Of a DNA stretch of 64,000 bases, positions 50,401 to 62,436 are shown piece by piece. Under the pieces are notes generated by a model, which was given only the letters and a program-made list of their open reading frames with translations, ran no database searches and was not told where the DNA came from. The position numbers and the translations under genes are program-made. The first letter of the stretch is position 1. Every line of letters starts with the position of its first letter. The DNA comes from Aphrocallistes beatrix (Eukaryota > Porifera > Hexactinellida > Sceptrulophora > Aphrocallistidae): the NCBI GenBank assembly GCA_963281255.1, contig OY725496.1:4565723-4629722 (forward strand), written 5' to 3'.

Positions 50401-50847
50401 TTAGAATTCAGCCTCACAGCTTGGAAGCAATTTCTTGTATTTCTCTATCTCTGCTTCAAGCTGTCTTTTCTCATTTGCAAGTTTAATCTTCTCTGAAACA
50501 AGATTTTTCAGATTAGAATATTCTGAACTATCGTCTTGCATAGCTCTTTCACGAAACTTTTTCGCTGCCCGCCTGTTGTTAGCTAACTTCCTCTGTTTCT
50601 TAATGTAGTCCTTGTCTTTCAGACAGATAGTCTCATTATCCAAAATCTTCTTGATGTCTCGGTATTCCACACTCTCTATCTTCTTATTGGCAATCATTGG
50701 TATGATGGAGGTAAGAGGGGTCATCATATGGTAATAGGGTATGGACCCCAGTAGGTTGTCGACAAGCAGTGGCCGACATAACATCAACTTAGCATAATTT
50801 TCTGTAAACAATTGTTCACTTCGAATGCACTCGGGAATTGGTTGCAT
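50401..50847 (-). CDS. Small bZIP transcription factor, copy 2
   Basis: 148 aa. The bZIP domain is almost the same as in copy 1 (KLANNRRAAKKFRERA, then a leucine zipper to LLPSCEAEF at the very end). The N-terminus is 12 residues longer (MQPIPECIRSEQLFTENYA). The middle keeps ESVEYRDIKKILDNETICLK. Changes fall mostly in the N-terminal half, so the DNA-binding part is under stronger constraint. The two genes sit head to tail on the minus strand with a shared 3' flank, which points to a tandem duplication. They could dimerise with each other. Confidence 0.75.
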   Translation of the reverse strand: MQPIPECIRSEQLFTENYAKLMLCRPLLVDNLLGSIPYYHMMTPLTSIIPMIANKKIESVEYRDIKKILDNETICLKDKDYIKKQRKLANNRRAAKKFRERAMQDDSSEYSNLKNLVSEKIKLANEKRQLEAEIEKYKKLLPSCEAEF

Positions 50848-51287
50848 TTTGATTGTATTGTTTAATTAAAACACTTTCTCAATATTGAAAATATTATTTG
50901 TATTTATACTTTACTAAGTCTTGATTTGTCCTATTAACTAGGATAATTATGTAGAAATAATCAATGAAAACTAATATATATCTACTTTCATAGTGTTAAT
51001 GCTAAATATAGGGTTAATAAGCTTAATATAGACTCTATTCTATTTATATTCTATTGTGGGACAAAAAAACTGCAAGCGAATACTGAACGTCTGCGAATGT
51101 GGAAACTGGAATTTCCAGTAGATGCCATAATCTACTTTATCCGTGAACAGTATTTTCCCATTAATTAAAAGCTGATTGTTCTAAGTGGAAATAGGATACC
51201 TTGAAGTAGATCCGATGTCATTTAATTAACCATCTATGTTGAAGTTATATAAAAAGGTTATATATTTATATCTTATATTTATATATA

Positions 51288-51476
51288 CAGTCGACTCCGC
51301 TTAATAGGGTCACATCGGTCATGGCATATTTTGACCCGATTAAGCGGAGAACCCTATTAACCGAAAATATTTTTGTATTAGCCTCTATGTGTGAGAGCTA
51401 TTTCGGTCCTGCCAAAAGTGACCCGATTAAGCGGCTGACCCGATTAAACAGTGACCCTATTAAGCGGAGTCGACTG
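51288..51476. mobile_element. Pogo-like MITE, complete copy
   Basis: 189 bp, CAGTCGACTCCGCTTAATAG at the left, complement at the right, TA on both sides. It serves as the reference for the interrupted copy at 58583. Several internal GACCCGATTAAGCGG repeats. Confidence 0.85.
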
Positions 51477-51560
51477 TATATTTATATCTTTATTAAATAA
51501 AATGTACATGCTCATAAAAATCTTGATAGAATTAGTTAATAATATACCCTCAAATGCACT

Positions 51561-51632
51561 GGGATTTTCTATTTATAGTTATTACCCCAAACTTATATGG
51601 CTTCCCCGTTAAAATAGTTTAAACCGAAATGG
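51561..51632. repeat. Dispersed ~75-bp repeat with CTATTTATAG
   Basis: GGGATTTTCTATTTATAGTT then ACCCCAAACTTATATGGCTT; CTATTTATAG at 51569-51578. Confidence 0.7.
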
Positions 51633-51727
51633 TGCAACTCATTCCTGTGGCAACGATAATTGTTTATTGTGTGAAAATTAGGATTTCTATTAATAGCAAC
51701 TTTATTCCATCTCTACCCAAGTTTCCT

Positions 51728-51800
51728 TGGTATTTTCTATTTATAGTAACTACCCCGCGTTGATATGGGTTCTCAGCATAAAATGACTTATAAGTAACAT
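51728..51800. repeat. Dispersed ~75-bp repeat with CTATTTATAG
   Basis: TATTTTCTATTTATAGTAAC then TACCCCGCGTTGATATGGGT and AAAATGACTTA. CTATTTATAG at 51737-51746. Confidence 0.65.
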
Positions 51801-52883
51801 TCCGAGTTTTAGGCGGGATATTAAAAATCAGGGGTTTTGTTAATATATGCGGAGCTAAGGAAATGTTAGTTCGAATCAATTAAGAGAACAATTAAATAAA
51901 TCTATTACTTAAATTTCAAATTTCTCTTAATTCTGTGAGTGTCCTCGGTTAATTAAAAGTGATAATATTAATACACATGTATGTAACATATGTTATTATG
52001 GACAAAAAGGTCAGGGCGAACGGATAAAATGAAAAAAACGACTAAAGAAAATCATTCCTTTGACACGCCTACAGGTAATCTATTACGTTAAGTTCTATTC
52101 TCATAATCTTATTAACATCATTGTATATTGTAAAACTTCGTTATTTGTCCTTTATGATTTAATCCGGAGAAGTCCCAAATATTTACACTGAAAATTTACA
52201 GAATTAGAAATAAAGGCTTCTTCCTAATTGAAAGTGGGTCACAATCCTGTTATGTAATCGAATCAACGTTATTGCTGCTGTCTTTCTCAATATTTGTTTA
52301 CATAATTTTCTCAATTACTAATGAGAAATACTATTTCGTACTTGGGTTGGTCAGTTGATTGAGGTTAATTAACCAATCAGAAAATTTACTAAACAATCCC
52401 TAATGTAGAAATGTTGCTAACACATTCTAGTGCAAGGTTATTTTTGAAAGCCATATATGCGGGGGCTTCAAGATAAGAATATATTAAATTTATAACCCGT
52501 CAAAACCTAGAAATATAGCTTACTCATTCTGGTGAAGTCATTTTGGGTGAGGAACTCATATAAATTCGGGGAGTTACTATAAATATAAATACCCAAATGC
52601 TTCTTATTAAAGATGGTCTGGCATGAAGAGTTCAATATTTCAATAATTAAGAAAAGGAAATTACCATTTTCAAGTTTTTGATGTAGAATCATTATCAATT
52701 AATAGAATTTATTTCTGATTCCCTTATCTCGTTTGCATCAATTAACATTAAATTTGGGATTCGTTCGACAGATCGAATCTGACTCCAGGAAAAAAAAAAA
52801 AGGTGTGAAATGTCATACGAATTAAGTTCAGGATTGCCATTTGGCCTCCTCCAATAAAGGAGCGAGCTCCCTAATTTGCATCT

Positions 52884-52955
52884 GGGATTTTCTATTTATA
52901 GTAACTATCTCAAACTTGTATGGCTTCCCTAATGAAAATATTCGAAACCGGAGAT
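52884..52955. repeat. Dispersed ~75-bp repeat with CTATTTATAG
   Basis: GGGATTTTCTATTTATAGTA then CTCAAACTTGTATGGCTTCC and CGAAACCGGAGATG. CTATTTATAG at 52892-52901. Confidence 0.65.
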
Positions 52956-53837
52956 GAGGGAGCAAAAATTCCTAAGCAACGAAGGTTGTTAAGGAGGGAA
53001 TGCGGGAAAGGTTCGACTTTTCGAAAAAGGAAATAGTTCGACTTTTTATCATTAGGATTAATGGTGTTTCATGGCCGGCGCCATGTTTTATCGGCAGTGG
53101 GTGTCCTAAGAGGGATTTCCCTGAAAGTGGATGTCCATTTATGGAGGGATATATATTGTACAATATGATAAAACAGGACGCAGTGGGTATCTGGAAACCC
53201 AGGACACCCCCGGCCCTGTGTTTCTTTGCGAACTATTTCCACCATACCGCTTACCATTAAGGAGTTCCTCTACCTATGAGCGGAGCGCGATCACATCAAA
53301 TCTGATTCTGCCTATTTTGATTGGGGGGGAATAACCTCCAGACTGCATCCATCAGGATAGCATGATCAATGTTTTGCTCCAACCAAAGACACGACAGCAT
53401 TTAACTTATCCGGAATTGACAAGAGAAGTCGAAAAATGTTTCAGGTTCATCTAACTTTAAACTTTGAGAGAATATTTATTATTGAAAGTAAGCACACATG
53501 AAATGTTATTGTACCTGTTTGTAATGTGGATTTTATTTGTGCGTGATACTAAGCAAAAAATTCGATTCTATTTTTAATTTTATCCGGAAATTACTGCTAT
53601 TGCAAATCACTCTAATCTTTTTGATTACAATACTACCGTCAGGATAGAAGCATATATTCAATGATAAAATTACCTAAAATTTGGGGTTTCAGAGTAGATC
53701 AGATTACTCAAGTAGCAATTACTGCTAAGATAAATATTAATTGCACAATATGGGTTACTAATATAATTAGTTATAGATTAATAACGATCCCTACCCATTT
53801 CTAAGTCATCTTTCTATTTGCATTATCAAATAAGAGA

Positions 53838-55091
53838 ATGTTTCACGGCATTATAAGGGAATACCCCGGAGTGGTCGTAGATGAGTTCAGTCCGCAGACG
53901 CATAAAGAAGGAAGAGCTTTCTTCCTTTCTCACGCTCACAGTGATCACATGCGAGGACTTAAAGATGCAAAATTCGCTGAATTATTGTCCCTTTCTGGCA
54001 CTAAACTTTACACAACTGAAGTTACTAAATCGATTCTTTCATCAGTAAAGGAAATAATTCCCATTTTAAAACACACCATTTGCATTACAGTGAACTACCC
54101 ATTCGGCATTAAACTCAGTTCGGGCTTGGAGGTATTAGTGACAGCTCTACAGAGTGGCCATTGTCCAGGAGCAGTGATGCTCCTCTTCGAAGGTGTCAAT
54201 GGGAATGTTCTCTATACCGGAGACTTCAGATTGTCCGTGGGCGACCTGAGAGAGACAAGAATGTTCAGAGACGGAGCTAGTGTGGATGAACTCATTAAGA
54301 TCCACACCTTATATCTTGATACAACATTCTGCCACCCTGCTGCGGAAACATTTTTACCCAGAGAGCTGTCAAGAGATATTTTGATGAGTAAAATATATCA
54401 ATGGCTAGACGAAGGAAAAGATAATAGAATATGTCTGAATTTTCCTTGTTTGGGATACGAGCATATAATATTATACGTAAACAACAACACGGGTGTTAAA
54501 TTGGACGTGTCGAGATCTCAACTTTTAAGTCAATACAAATATATTAGTTTACTTCAAGATGCAATAACAACAAACACTTCACGGATCTATGTGGTTAGCA
54601 GTTTTAGAGAAGAGGAAAAAAACACCAAAGTTCTGAGCATTAAACTTTCAGCTCAGTATTTTGTAAGGAATATGAAATCGAAAGGAGAATGCGAATATTT
54701 TGAAAATTTCAATTTCTGGCGAATCCAACACTCAAATCATTGTAGCTTCTCTGAACTGAAAGAGTTTGTAGCTAAGTTGAAACCTGACAGGATTATTCCG
54801 ATTGCAATTCCTGTTTTATCTGCAACAACTCAGGAAGCAGTAACAAGGTTGAAGCACCTTCTACAGCCAATGCCACCGATTACAGTTAGTAGACAGGAAG
54901 AGGAGAAAGGCAATATCTCTTCAGATCAAACTACAAAAATGAATAGTTTAAAACGTGTTAGGTCGAAAATGATTGATTCAGAAAGTGAAAGTACATTGAG
55001 TCCTGTTTCAAAGAAAAAATCAAACTCTAACAACAAAGAAACGCCGACATCACCTGTACTAGAAGTAACGAGTCAAGATTTTGATTTATAA
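53838..55091 (+). CDS. DCLRE1C: Artemis-like (SNM1 family) metallo-beta-lactamase/beta-CASP nuclease
   Basis: 417 aa, no introns. The order of motifs matches Artemis: EYPGVVVDEF, FLSHAHSDHMRGL (His32, His34, Asp36, His37), SGHCPGAVMLLFEG (His108), VLYTGDFRLSVG (Asp129) and LYLDTTFC. A beta-CASP region follows (CLGYEHIILYVNN, VLSIKLSAQYF, HSNHCSFSELKEF). Artemis is the endonuclease that opens hairpins and trims ends in non-homologous end joining, in the nucleus. The catalytic part is complete. The tail after about 350 is short and basic/Ser-rich (KRVRSKMIDSESESTLS), so the protein is much shorter than human Artemis (692 aa). SNM1A/B are less likely because of the start and the YLDTTFC context. 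Confidence 0.88.
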   Translation: MFHGIIREYPGVVVDEFSPQTHKEGRAFFLSHAHSDHMRGLKDAKFAELLSLSGTKLYTTEVTKSILSSVKEIIPILKHTICITVNYPFGIKLSSGLEVLVTALQSGHCPGAVMLLFEGVNGNVLYTGDFRLSVGDLRETRMFRDGASVDELIKIHTLYLDTTFCHPAAETFLPRELSRDILMSKIYQWLDEGKDNRICLNFPCLGYEHIILYVNNNTGVKLDVSRSQLLSQYKYISLLQDAITTNTSRIYVVSSFREEEKNTKVLSIKLSAQYFVRNMKSKGECEYFENFNFWRIQHSNHCSFSELKEFVAKLKPDRIIPIAIPVLSATTQEAVTRLKHLLQPMPPITVSRQEEEKGNISSDQTTKMNSLKRVRSKMIDSESESTLSPVSKKKSNSNNKETPTSPVLEVTSQDFDL

Positions 55092-57533
55092 ATATTCAAA
55101 GTCTGCTGTACTTTATTTTAATCTAACGTAATGCTTTAAATTCTGCATAGTAGCCAATGTATACAATTGGAATTTCCAGTGAACATTGAACAACAGTCGG
55201 TGAATTTTATTCGACTTTATTCAATTGTTTAGTAATTAATGTATGTAATTTAAGGCCAGAAAAACACGGATTGATTAAAACGAACTGAAAGTAATGGATA
55301 TTTTGTGCCAACATTTCCCAACTTTCAATACACAGCTGCTGTCGTAAAAGATTTTAAGTAAACTCTGGACTTATAATTGCTAAATGAGGTTAGCAGGGGA
55401 AAGTTGATGACTGATTATTTGGTTCTTGATATTGGTATGATTAATGGTTCAATCTGGAGCAAGGAATGGACCTAAAAGTTATGTCATAGAATTTGCAATT
55501 TAAGTTTGACACAGATTTAACCCCAGAGGACTTTAAAAAAGGGAAAATGCTTTAAAATATTTTATGAACCATTCATATGCTTAGTTTCTTCGCGGAGGTG
55601 GATTCTGATTCAATTAACTAATGACCAAAGGAATATCTTGGAAGTACAAGATATAACGTAAATAAACTTTCTGTTATAACAGCGTTTGGAGCAGATTTAT
55701 TAAGAAACAAATGGAAAGTGTTACAATTCAGTTTCAGATTGAATACGGACAAAAATTGGGGTAATACAAATTCTGAAATATTCATAGATTGATCCTGAAT
55801 AAGCAGAAAGAATTCAAAAATGCGTGGTATTCGCATAGCTATTTATAGAACTTGTGCTAATTTGGGATATTAATGAATTCGAATCGTTTTCAATGCATTC
55901 GTCCGAATATGATATTTCCTAGATTCGTTGCATATTGTCCATCTTCGTGTGCCAAGTCACGGGAAATAAAAATATACTTCTCAGTTTAATTAAACCAATA
56001 GAATAAGGTATTTAGCATGGGTGTTAAATATTTGAATGATTTAAGCATAATTATACAACTAAGTTTAGTGGATGTTACAGTTTATCCATAGAGTAAGCTG
56101 ATTTTAAAAGTGTGATAGAAACAATTTCAACGATTTATCAGTCAATAAATAAATTTCTTGTTTATCATCCATCATTTCAAGAATTAGGGACGAGACATTT
56201 CCATTATTTATTATTAATAAATAATGTTTTATTCATCATATGGAAGTTTTTAGGAGACATGTGTCACTCTATTGAATAGAACGAAGGGATTATAATAGTA
56301 ATTATACATATTTCGATCGGGGAATAGAACGAACAGGAATGGTAATCAAACTCTTTACATCACATGATTTGAATAAATAAGCTTTAGTAAGTTCAGATCC
56401 GTATTTTATATTTTATTTTAAAATAAAAAGATATTCTAACATAAGAGATGATGGTGTTAACAAGCAGGAATATTTGTAATTTTAAAATCAAAAAAGTGTT
56501 TCTCAAATCACGGTAAACTTGTGCCAAAGAGTAGTTAGTGTGTCAAGAAAAAAACAAAAAAACTGCCGGTACACAAAAATTTTGTCAGATAAAATTCTGA
56601 ATCATGTTGATAATTTAACCTTCAAAATACTGTTAAAATAGTTTGACCTCCAAAATACTGTTAAAATAGTTTAATTAACCTTTGATAAGAGTCACCATCT
56701 TTGCAGGAAATCAATTTCATCATAAAAAAATATATTTCAATGAAGTTCTGTATAATGTAAGCAATATTATTATAAATTAGCTAGTAATAATATACCTTCA
56801 ATAATTCTGAGCTGAATTTTAATAATTCAACAGATGACTTAAAAGTACCTAAAATATTATTATGCAAACTCAACATGTTATTTAAATTTTACAATTCTCT
56901 AAACCTTAAAACTGGAAACTTCTAACATGGTACACGAGTTCTTGACACATTTCCATATGTGCAGTGGTGGTACACTTATTCTGTCGACAAATGACTACCT
57001 TGGTTATATTATGCAGACAAGTTTTCCAGTTTAAATTTAAACAATCATGTCGAGGTTTTTGACTACAGAGGATGTGGCTGTAGACAAAATGAATACTTTT
57101 TCAACGAATAACAATGATTTCAATGTCTCTTATCCACAAAGGTAAAAATTTCGAAATCGATTAATCACAAATACTGAAAAAATGTTTTAATTCCATTCAC
57201 AAATTGGATAGTCAACAAATTTATTAATTATAATTATGAATTGAATAATAAGGCAAGTTTGTAAGAAATCTTCAAAAAACCCGGTTTCACTGTAATTAAT
57301 ATTAACCAATCAAATTCCATCGGATCTGATGTGCCTTAACAGTCCTTAAAAATGGGTCATTAAAAACTCCAAATGTTTCGTTTACAGAAATAACAGTTGA
57401 CACATCATAATTATTTAGAGCATTCATATATACGATATTTACATCCAATAGCTACAACACTTGATAAGATAGCTATGCATAAGCTTATTATTCAATATAG
57501 AAAGAGCAGTCGCTACCTCACACAGAATCGAGT
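55092..57533. other. Long AT-rich intergenic region
   Basis: 2.4 kb without a recognised gene. A 25-base unit (CCAAAATACTGTTAAAATAG preceded by TTTGACCT) is repeated in tandem near 56620-56675. Nothing else stands out. Confidence 0.5.
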
Positions 57534-60500
57534 TCATATTATCTTCAGTTTGGCATAATTAGGTCCACCACTGTCTTCTCCTTCTCCCAGTTTTTGCTTA
57601 TGAACGATATGTTGAATGGTCAGTTGGAAGTGTTTGTGTATCTGCTCTGCCTCTTCATTAGCGCCTAAGTTTGGGAGGGAGTCGTTTATCTTTCGGATCA
57701 GCTGTTCCAACACCTGGATCGTAACACTCTCACATCCCCTCTCGTAGTAGTACAGGTACCAGTTCAACACTTCTATAAATAGCTGCGCTTGTGCGGCCGC
57801 TTCCATGCATTGGTTGGCTATTTTTAGCGCCTTTCTGAGACACTCCACCACTCGTTGTCCCTCTCTAAGCGGTCCTTCCTTCTCAGACACTCGTCCCGTC
57901 CAGAAAAGATTGGAGCAGAGTGCGACTGCTCGACACTGGTTAGATTTTCTCAGGAGTTTGTTAGAGGTTACGGCGCATTTAGATCTGAGAGTCTCGTGAT
58001 TCTCTTCCCCCAGACATCCCATCTGCTCCAGCATTCCTATCCCGATAGAAGAGTTTATTCAACTGTATTTAATCACGAACCGATATATTCGACTAGTCGG
58101 GAAATATTAATAACATTTAAAAAAAATAATTTGGGCACAAAGCACGTGTAATTATGAAAGAATCGCAAACTATCTTGAATAACAAAACCTCAAAGAAAAT
58201 GAGAACTTTACATTATGATAATTTAAATAGAAAGTATTACCATGCAATTACATATGTTATTCCTTTCAGTTCTACTTTAAATTGGAAGTAAGCAATCATG
58301 ATCATGTGTGAAACAAAAGATTTATTCGACAATAAAGTTTTTTTCAGCTATCAGGAGTATATCGACCTTTCTATTCTAAAAATAACCCTAGCTAATAGGA
58401 TACTTTATGCTATAAAAAACATTTATTAAAATGCCACTTTTACCTGGGGTATTTTCTATTTATAGTCTGAACCCCAAATTTATATGGCTTCCCCGCCCAA
58501 AATGGCTTAAACAGGAAATGGCGGAACACATTAATGGTATAGGCGGGGGTAATTATGTTCAATCCCTGCGTTTATTGGACTACAGTCGACTCCGCTTAAT
58601 AGGGTCACATCGGTCAGAGGACATTTTGCCCCGCTTAAGCGGAGAATCCTATTAACCGAAAATATTTTGTATTACAGGGTGGCCCATAAGTTCTGATACA
58701 AGCTTCATTAGGTATAAAATTTCTTATACTCAAACAATCTCAGCTATTATGGTCTTTAGAGATTGTAATTCGAATATTCTCAATGATTTTAAAAGATTTT
58801 TCCAGTCTAAGACCTGGAACTGTGTTTTGTATGGTGATTTTTATGGGGAAAAATGTGTCCTGGCACACAGCGAAAATCGAGAATCAGGGCCCACTGCTTT
58901 TCAAATTATCTTTCTAGAGTCTTCAAATTCTAGGAGAAATTGGCTCTCACATTTTCCTCGAACACTCTTAATTTGTAGAAATATAAGATGTTTATATCAG
59001 TACATATTGAGGACCATTGGGATCAGATTTTTGGTGAGGTGAAAAAAAGTGCAATTTTGGGTGGTTTGCAAAATGTACCTAATTTGATCTCGTGAAATAA
59101 TAACTTTCTCTCATTTCTGATAATGAATTCAATGGATTTATGAAATATTTCCATGATGAATGAAAGGTATCTGGTGCTAAATCGTCATGGAACATCGATT
59201 ATAGAGACATTTTTTACAGAAGCAGTGACCCTGATTCTCGAATTTCGCTGCGAGCCAGGACACATATTTTTTCCACAAAACTACCATACAAAACACAGTT
59301 CCAGTTCTTAGACTCGAAAAATCTTCTAAAATCATTGAGAATATTCGAATTACAATCTCTAAAGACCATAATAACTAAAATTGTTTGAGTATGAGAAATT
59401 TTATACCTAATGAAGCTTGTATCAGAACTTATGAGTCACCCTGTAGCTTCTATGTGTGAGAGCTATTCCGGTACTTCCAAAAGTGGCCCGATTAAGCGGA
59501 GTCGACTGTACTTTAAGATAGCTCAGTATTCGATTGGCTGAAATGAGCATGAACTGACCTATAATGAGATTGACAGCTGACATCTGAGCTTTAGAATCGC
59601 TGATCTCTTCCTCGTAGATCATGAATGCCTGAGAAACAAACTCGTACGCGATAGTCTCTGCAGAGACTCTGTCCGCACAGAGTGCAGCCTGTACGAACAA
59701 CTTCAGAGCTAAGTCAGGCTGTCCGGTCGTAGAGATGGCGTGGATGATCTGGGACAAGAATTGGAAAATGTGCTGAAGCTTCTTCTCCCATTTCTCGTCT
59801 GTGTCTTTGTCTGCGTAGTAGCGCCTCACCAACTTCATGGCTGCGAACGCGAGTGGAGGATAGGTGAAGCGTTGTCTGTTAAACAGTTAACATATCAAAT
59901 CTGGACCATGGATATTAGAAGCACCTTACAAGATGGTTCACTTGTAATAGTAACATAAGTCTCATACAATCGACTCCGCTTAATAAGGTCACATCGGTCA
60001 GAGGACATTTTGCCCCGATTAAGCGGATACTCCTATTAACCGAAAATATTTTGTATTAGCTTCTATGTGTGAGAGCTATTCCGGTCCTACCAAAAGTGTC
60101 CGGATTAAGCTGTTGACCCGATTAAACAGTGACCCTATTATGCGGAATCGACTGTATTTAGATTTTAGAACCCAGTTAAGCTAGGAATGTTGCAAACTCA
60201 TTTCCCATTGACCCCAATAATAATTCAGTTAATCATCGTTTGAACCAATCAGAATCTGAGAATGCTTGATGGGTGGAACTGACCTTTCCTCTCCGCCTTG
60301 AGAGAAGTGCTTCTTGATGGTGGTCAGGACGTGGTACTGCTGGTCGTTGATGGGGGACACCAGTCGGTGCACCACCTGCCCCACCAGGTTCTGCTCCTCC
60401 GAGAAATCCTCCGGGTCCAGCTGTCCGTCCGGCTGGTCGCTCTGGTTCTTAATCAGGGACTCCACGAGGGAGAGAAAGTCCTCTGTTTCCTGCGGGGTAG

Positions 60501-62436
60501 GAACCTCTTTCCCGGTGTCGATGAGATTCTGACAGAGATAGACGGAGAGGTCTTTCCTGTGCTGGAACCCCAGCCGTGCCATCAAGGGGGGGAAGGTCTC
60601 TAGCTTCAGGATGGTCAGGATGTCGTTGTATGCGTCAATGGGGACTTTCATTAGCTTCAGCAGTTCCTACACATCATGACATCACGGGATTAAAGCATGG
60701 ATATATAATGCATACACACCAGGGATGCTAGGATAAAGTTAACAACTCAATGAGTTGTGCTTTTGTTTATTTGTTTGTTTATTTGTTGTGTCCACGAGCC
60801 ACGCGATTTAAAGAATGTAAGCGCGCTTGTGGTTGATCAATTAAGATGTATGCCTACTGTGTGGCTATAAATACCTTCAGTGTCAAGGTGTTCACATCTG
60901 CCTCGGGCACTGATTGGATGCACTTGAGACAGAAAGCCAGCAGCTGGTCCACGTATGAGATCTCTGCTGGGTAGACGGTGAGTGCTAAATTTAGAACACT
61001 GGACAGCATAGCTAGTCCGTCTACGGTTGCTACGTTCTTGTGGTTCTGTATGATCTCAGAAACTTCAGTGGAGAAGATGTCGAATAGTTTTATTTCGGAA
61101 GGAATACCGCCGCTTTCCGGATTCTCCGAGTACTTGATCAGTCTACACGATGACGTCATAACACATATTGATAAATCTAAATTTAGCAACCTAACCTTTC
61201 CAAGAGGGAGACCACTATCTTCCTGATCGCCACTCTCTCGTGCAACTTCTGACAAGTCCTGAGTAGGGGCTGTAGCGTCTGGAGATGGAACTCATCTGGG
61301 AATACAGAAATCACACATTCCAATAGGTACTCCTGGGAGATGGGGTCTCGACACTGCACCACTTGGTCTAGGATCCCCGGGAACACTTGCTTCCTGTAGC
61401 AGTCTGCGTCTATCCCCTGGAGGTCAGAGAGGCGAACCAAGTTTGTACCCACCAGCACCTATGAAGAGTTTAGATCTAACTTCCATGTTCCATCTCAAAC
61501 AACCAATCAGATTAGTCAATTAATTTCAGTGCGGGTTAGTACAGGTTATGTGCTGAGCTATTAATAGCACAAATCGCTTACTCTGAGTTCCAATCGCTCC
61601 TTCTCCCTCTTCTCCTTCTCTCTCGAGTGTCCCTGGTACTGCATACGCACCCACAACTTGTTCATCTCACCGAAATTGAGGTGAATGAACTCAATACTGT
61701 CCTCCACAGACCCATCCCCGTACTGTTCCGTATCCTGTCCAGTATCAGGGAGGGCGAGACGGGTGCATTGAAGGAGGTAATTCCGCAGGAAGAGTCCTCT
61801 TAGGGGGTGCTGCACCCCTCTACACATCTCCACGAGGTCTCGGAGAATGTTTTTGCGTGAGCCTTCTCTAACCTGCATTGGACATGACGTGATATATGTG
61901 CTAGATGTAAACTATTCATTGATCAATCCAAACCGGAAATTCATTGGTCAGAAAGAAAAATCAAATGCAGAAGTCAGATAAACCTGAAATCTCATTCGTC
62001 AATCCAGCACTCACTTTGATGTAGGCAGTGCCTACAGTGACGATGAGGTAGAGTCTGGGTACGATGTTACCGCAGTACTGCACTAGTTCGTACAGGTCTG
62101 GCATCCGGTTTCCCCTGCCGTACTCATCCACCAGGAACTGGTTCAGGTGCATCAGCTCGTCGGACACGTTCATGTAGAGCATGTAGTAGCTCTTCGGACT
62201 GAGTAGGGACGTCCGCATCTCCTCTAACATCGTCCCTGCATGATTCACTCCGTCCATCACCTACCATTACACTCGTATTCTCAACTGTGTGTTCTATTTT
62301 TAAACTTCTAGCTTACTTGTGATTGGTCTAGGCAGCGTTTCATGTCGAATGCGTTCCGTTTGACTCGCTTGACCGCATCCTCCAACAGTTTCTCTTGGTC
62401 CTCCAGAGAGCTCCCGGGTTCCCCTTGCGTACTCAT
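57534..62436 (-). CDS. VPS35: VPS35, core subunit of retromer
   Basis: Eight exons: 62436-62317, 62260-62015, 61872-61582, 61458-61196, 61142-60875, 60666-60284, 59875-59559, 58036-57534; phases agree and the sum is 796 aa, the same length as human VPS35. Recognised blocks are [24 protein letters not shown] (the VPS26-binding PRLYL motif), [51 protein letters not shown] and [21 protein letters not shown]35 is an alpha-solenoid scaffold that sorts cargo from endosomes to Golgi and plasma membrane. Intron 7 carries the nested transposon pair (58583-59508), and intron 6 a further pogo-like element (59967-60154); neither disturbs the frame. Confidence 0.97.
58446..58522. repeat. Dispersed ~75-bp repeat with CTATTTATAG, in a VPS35 intron
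   Basis: CTATTTATAG at 58456-58465, then ACCCCAAATTTATATGGCTT and CCCCGCCCAAAATGGCTTAA. This copy is close to the consensus. Confidence 0.7.
58583..59508. mobile_element. Pogo-like MITE interrupted by a mariner-type element
   Basis: Ends CAGTCGACTCCGCTTAATAG and AAGCGGAGTCGACTG flanked by TA. The sequence up to TATTTTGTATTA and from TTAGCTTCTATGTGTGAGAG onward matches the intact copies at 51288 and 59967. It is split by the element at 58675-59443. It lies in intron 7 of VPS35. Confidence 0.9.
58675..59443. mobile_element. 769-bp mariner-type element with ~215-bp terminal inverted repeats
   Basis: Begins CAGGGTGGCCCATAAGTTCT and ends with the complement of CAGGGTGACTCATAAGTTCT; arms align for about 215 bases. 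TA is duplicated on both sides (58673-58674, 59444-59445) compared with the empty site at about 60057. No transposase. The open frame in the left arm is probably not a gene. Confidence 0.85.
59967..60154. mobile_element. Pogo-like MITE in a VPS35 intron
   Basis: 188 bp, ends CAATCGACTCCGCTTAATAA and GCGGAATCGACTG, TA-flanked. More diverged ends than the copy at 51288. Uninterrupted at TATTAGCTTCT, so it shows the empty target site of the mariner-type insertion at 58675. Confidence 0.85.

Larger units (their letters stand above)
50848..53837. other. Repeat-bearing intergenic region
   Basis: 3 kb with no convincing gene. It holds a pogo-like element (51288-51476) and three dispersed CTATTTATAG repeats (51561, 51728, 52884). 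A 12-A run lies near 52790. A GC-richer patch at about 53060-53280 has an open frame on each strand, but no recognisable protein and no splice or start context. Confidence 0.5.

Noticed and set aside
53000-53334. Overlapping frames on both strands in a GC-richer patch
   Set aside because: No recognisable protein, both strands open, no start or splice context; perhaps a decayed repeat.
57771-57785. CTATAAATAG in VPS35 as a further copy of the dispersed repeat
   Set aside because: It is coding sequence (QLFIE) with no similarity beyond the ten bases; the same holds for the one at 1163.
58749-59042. 97-residue open frame within the mariner-type element
   Set aside because: It lies mostly in the terminal inverted repeat and has no DDE or helix-turn-helix motif.
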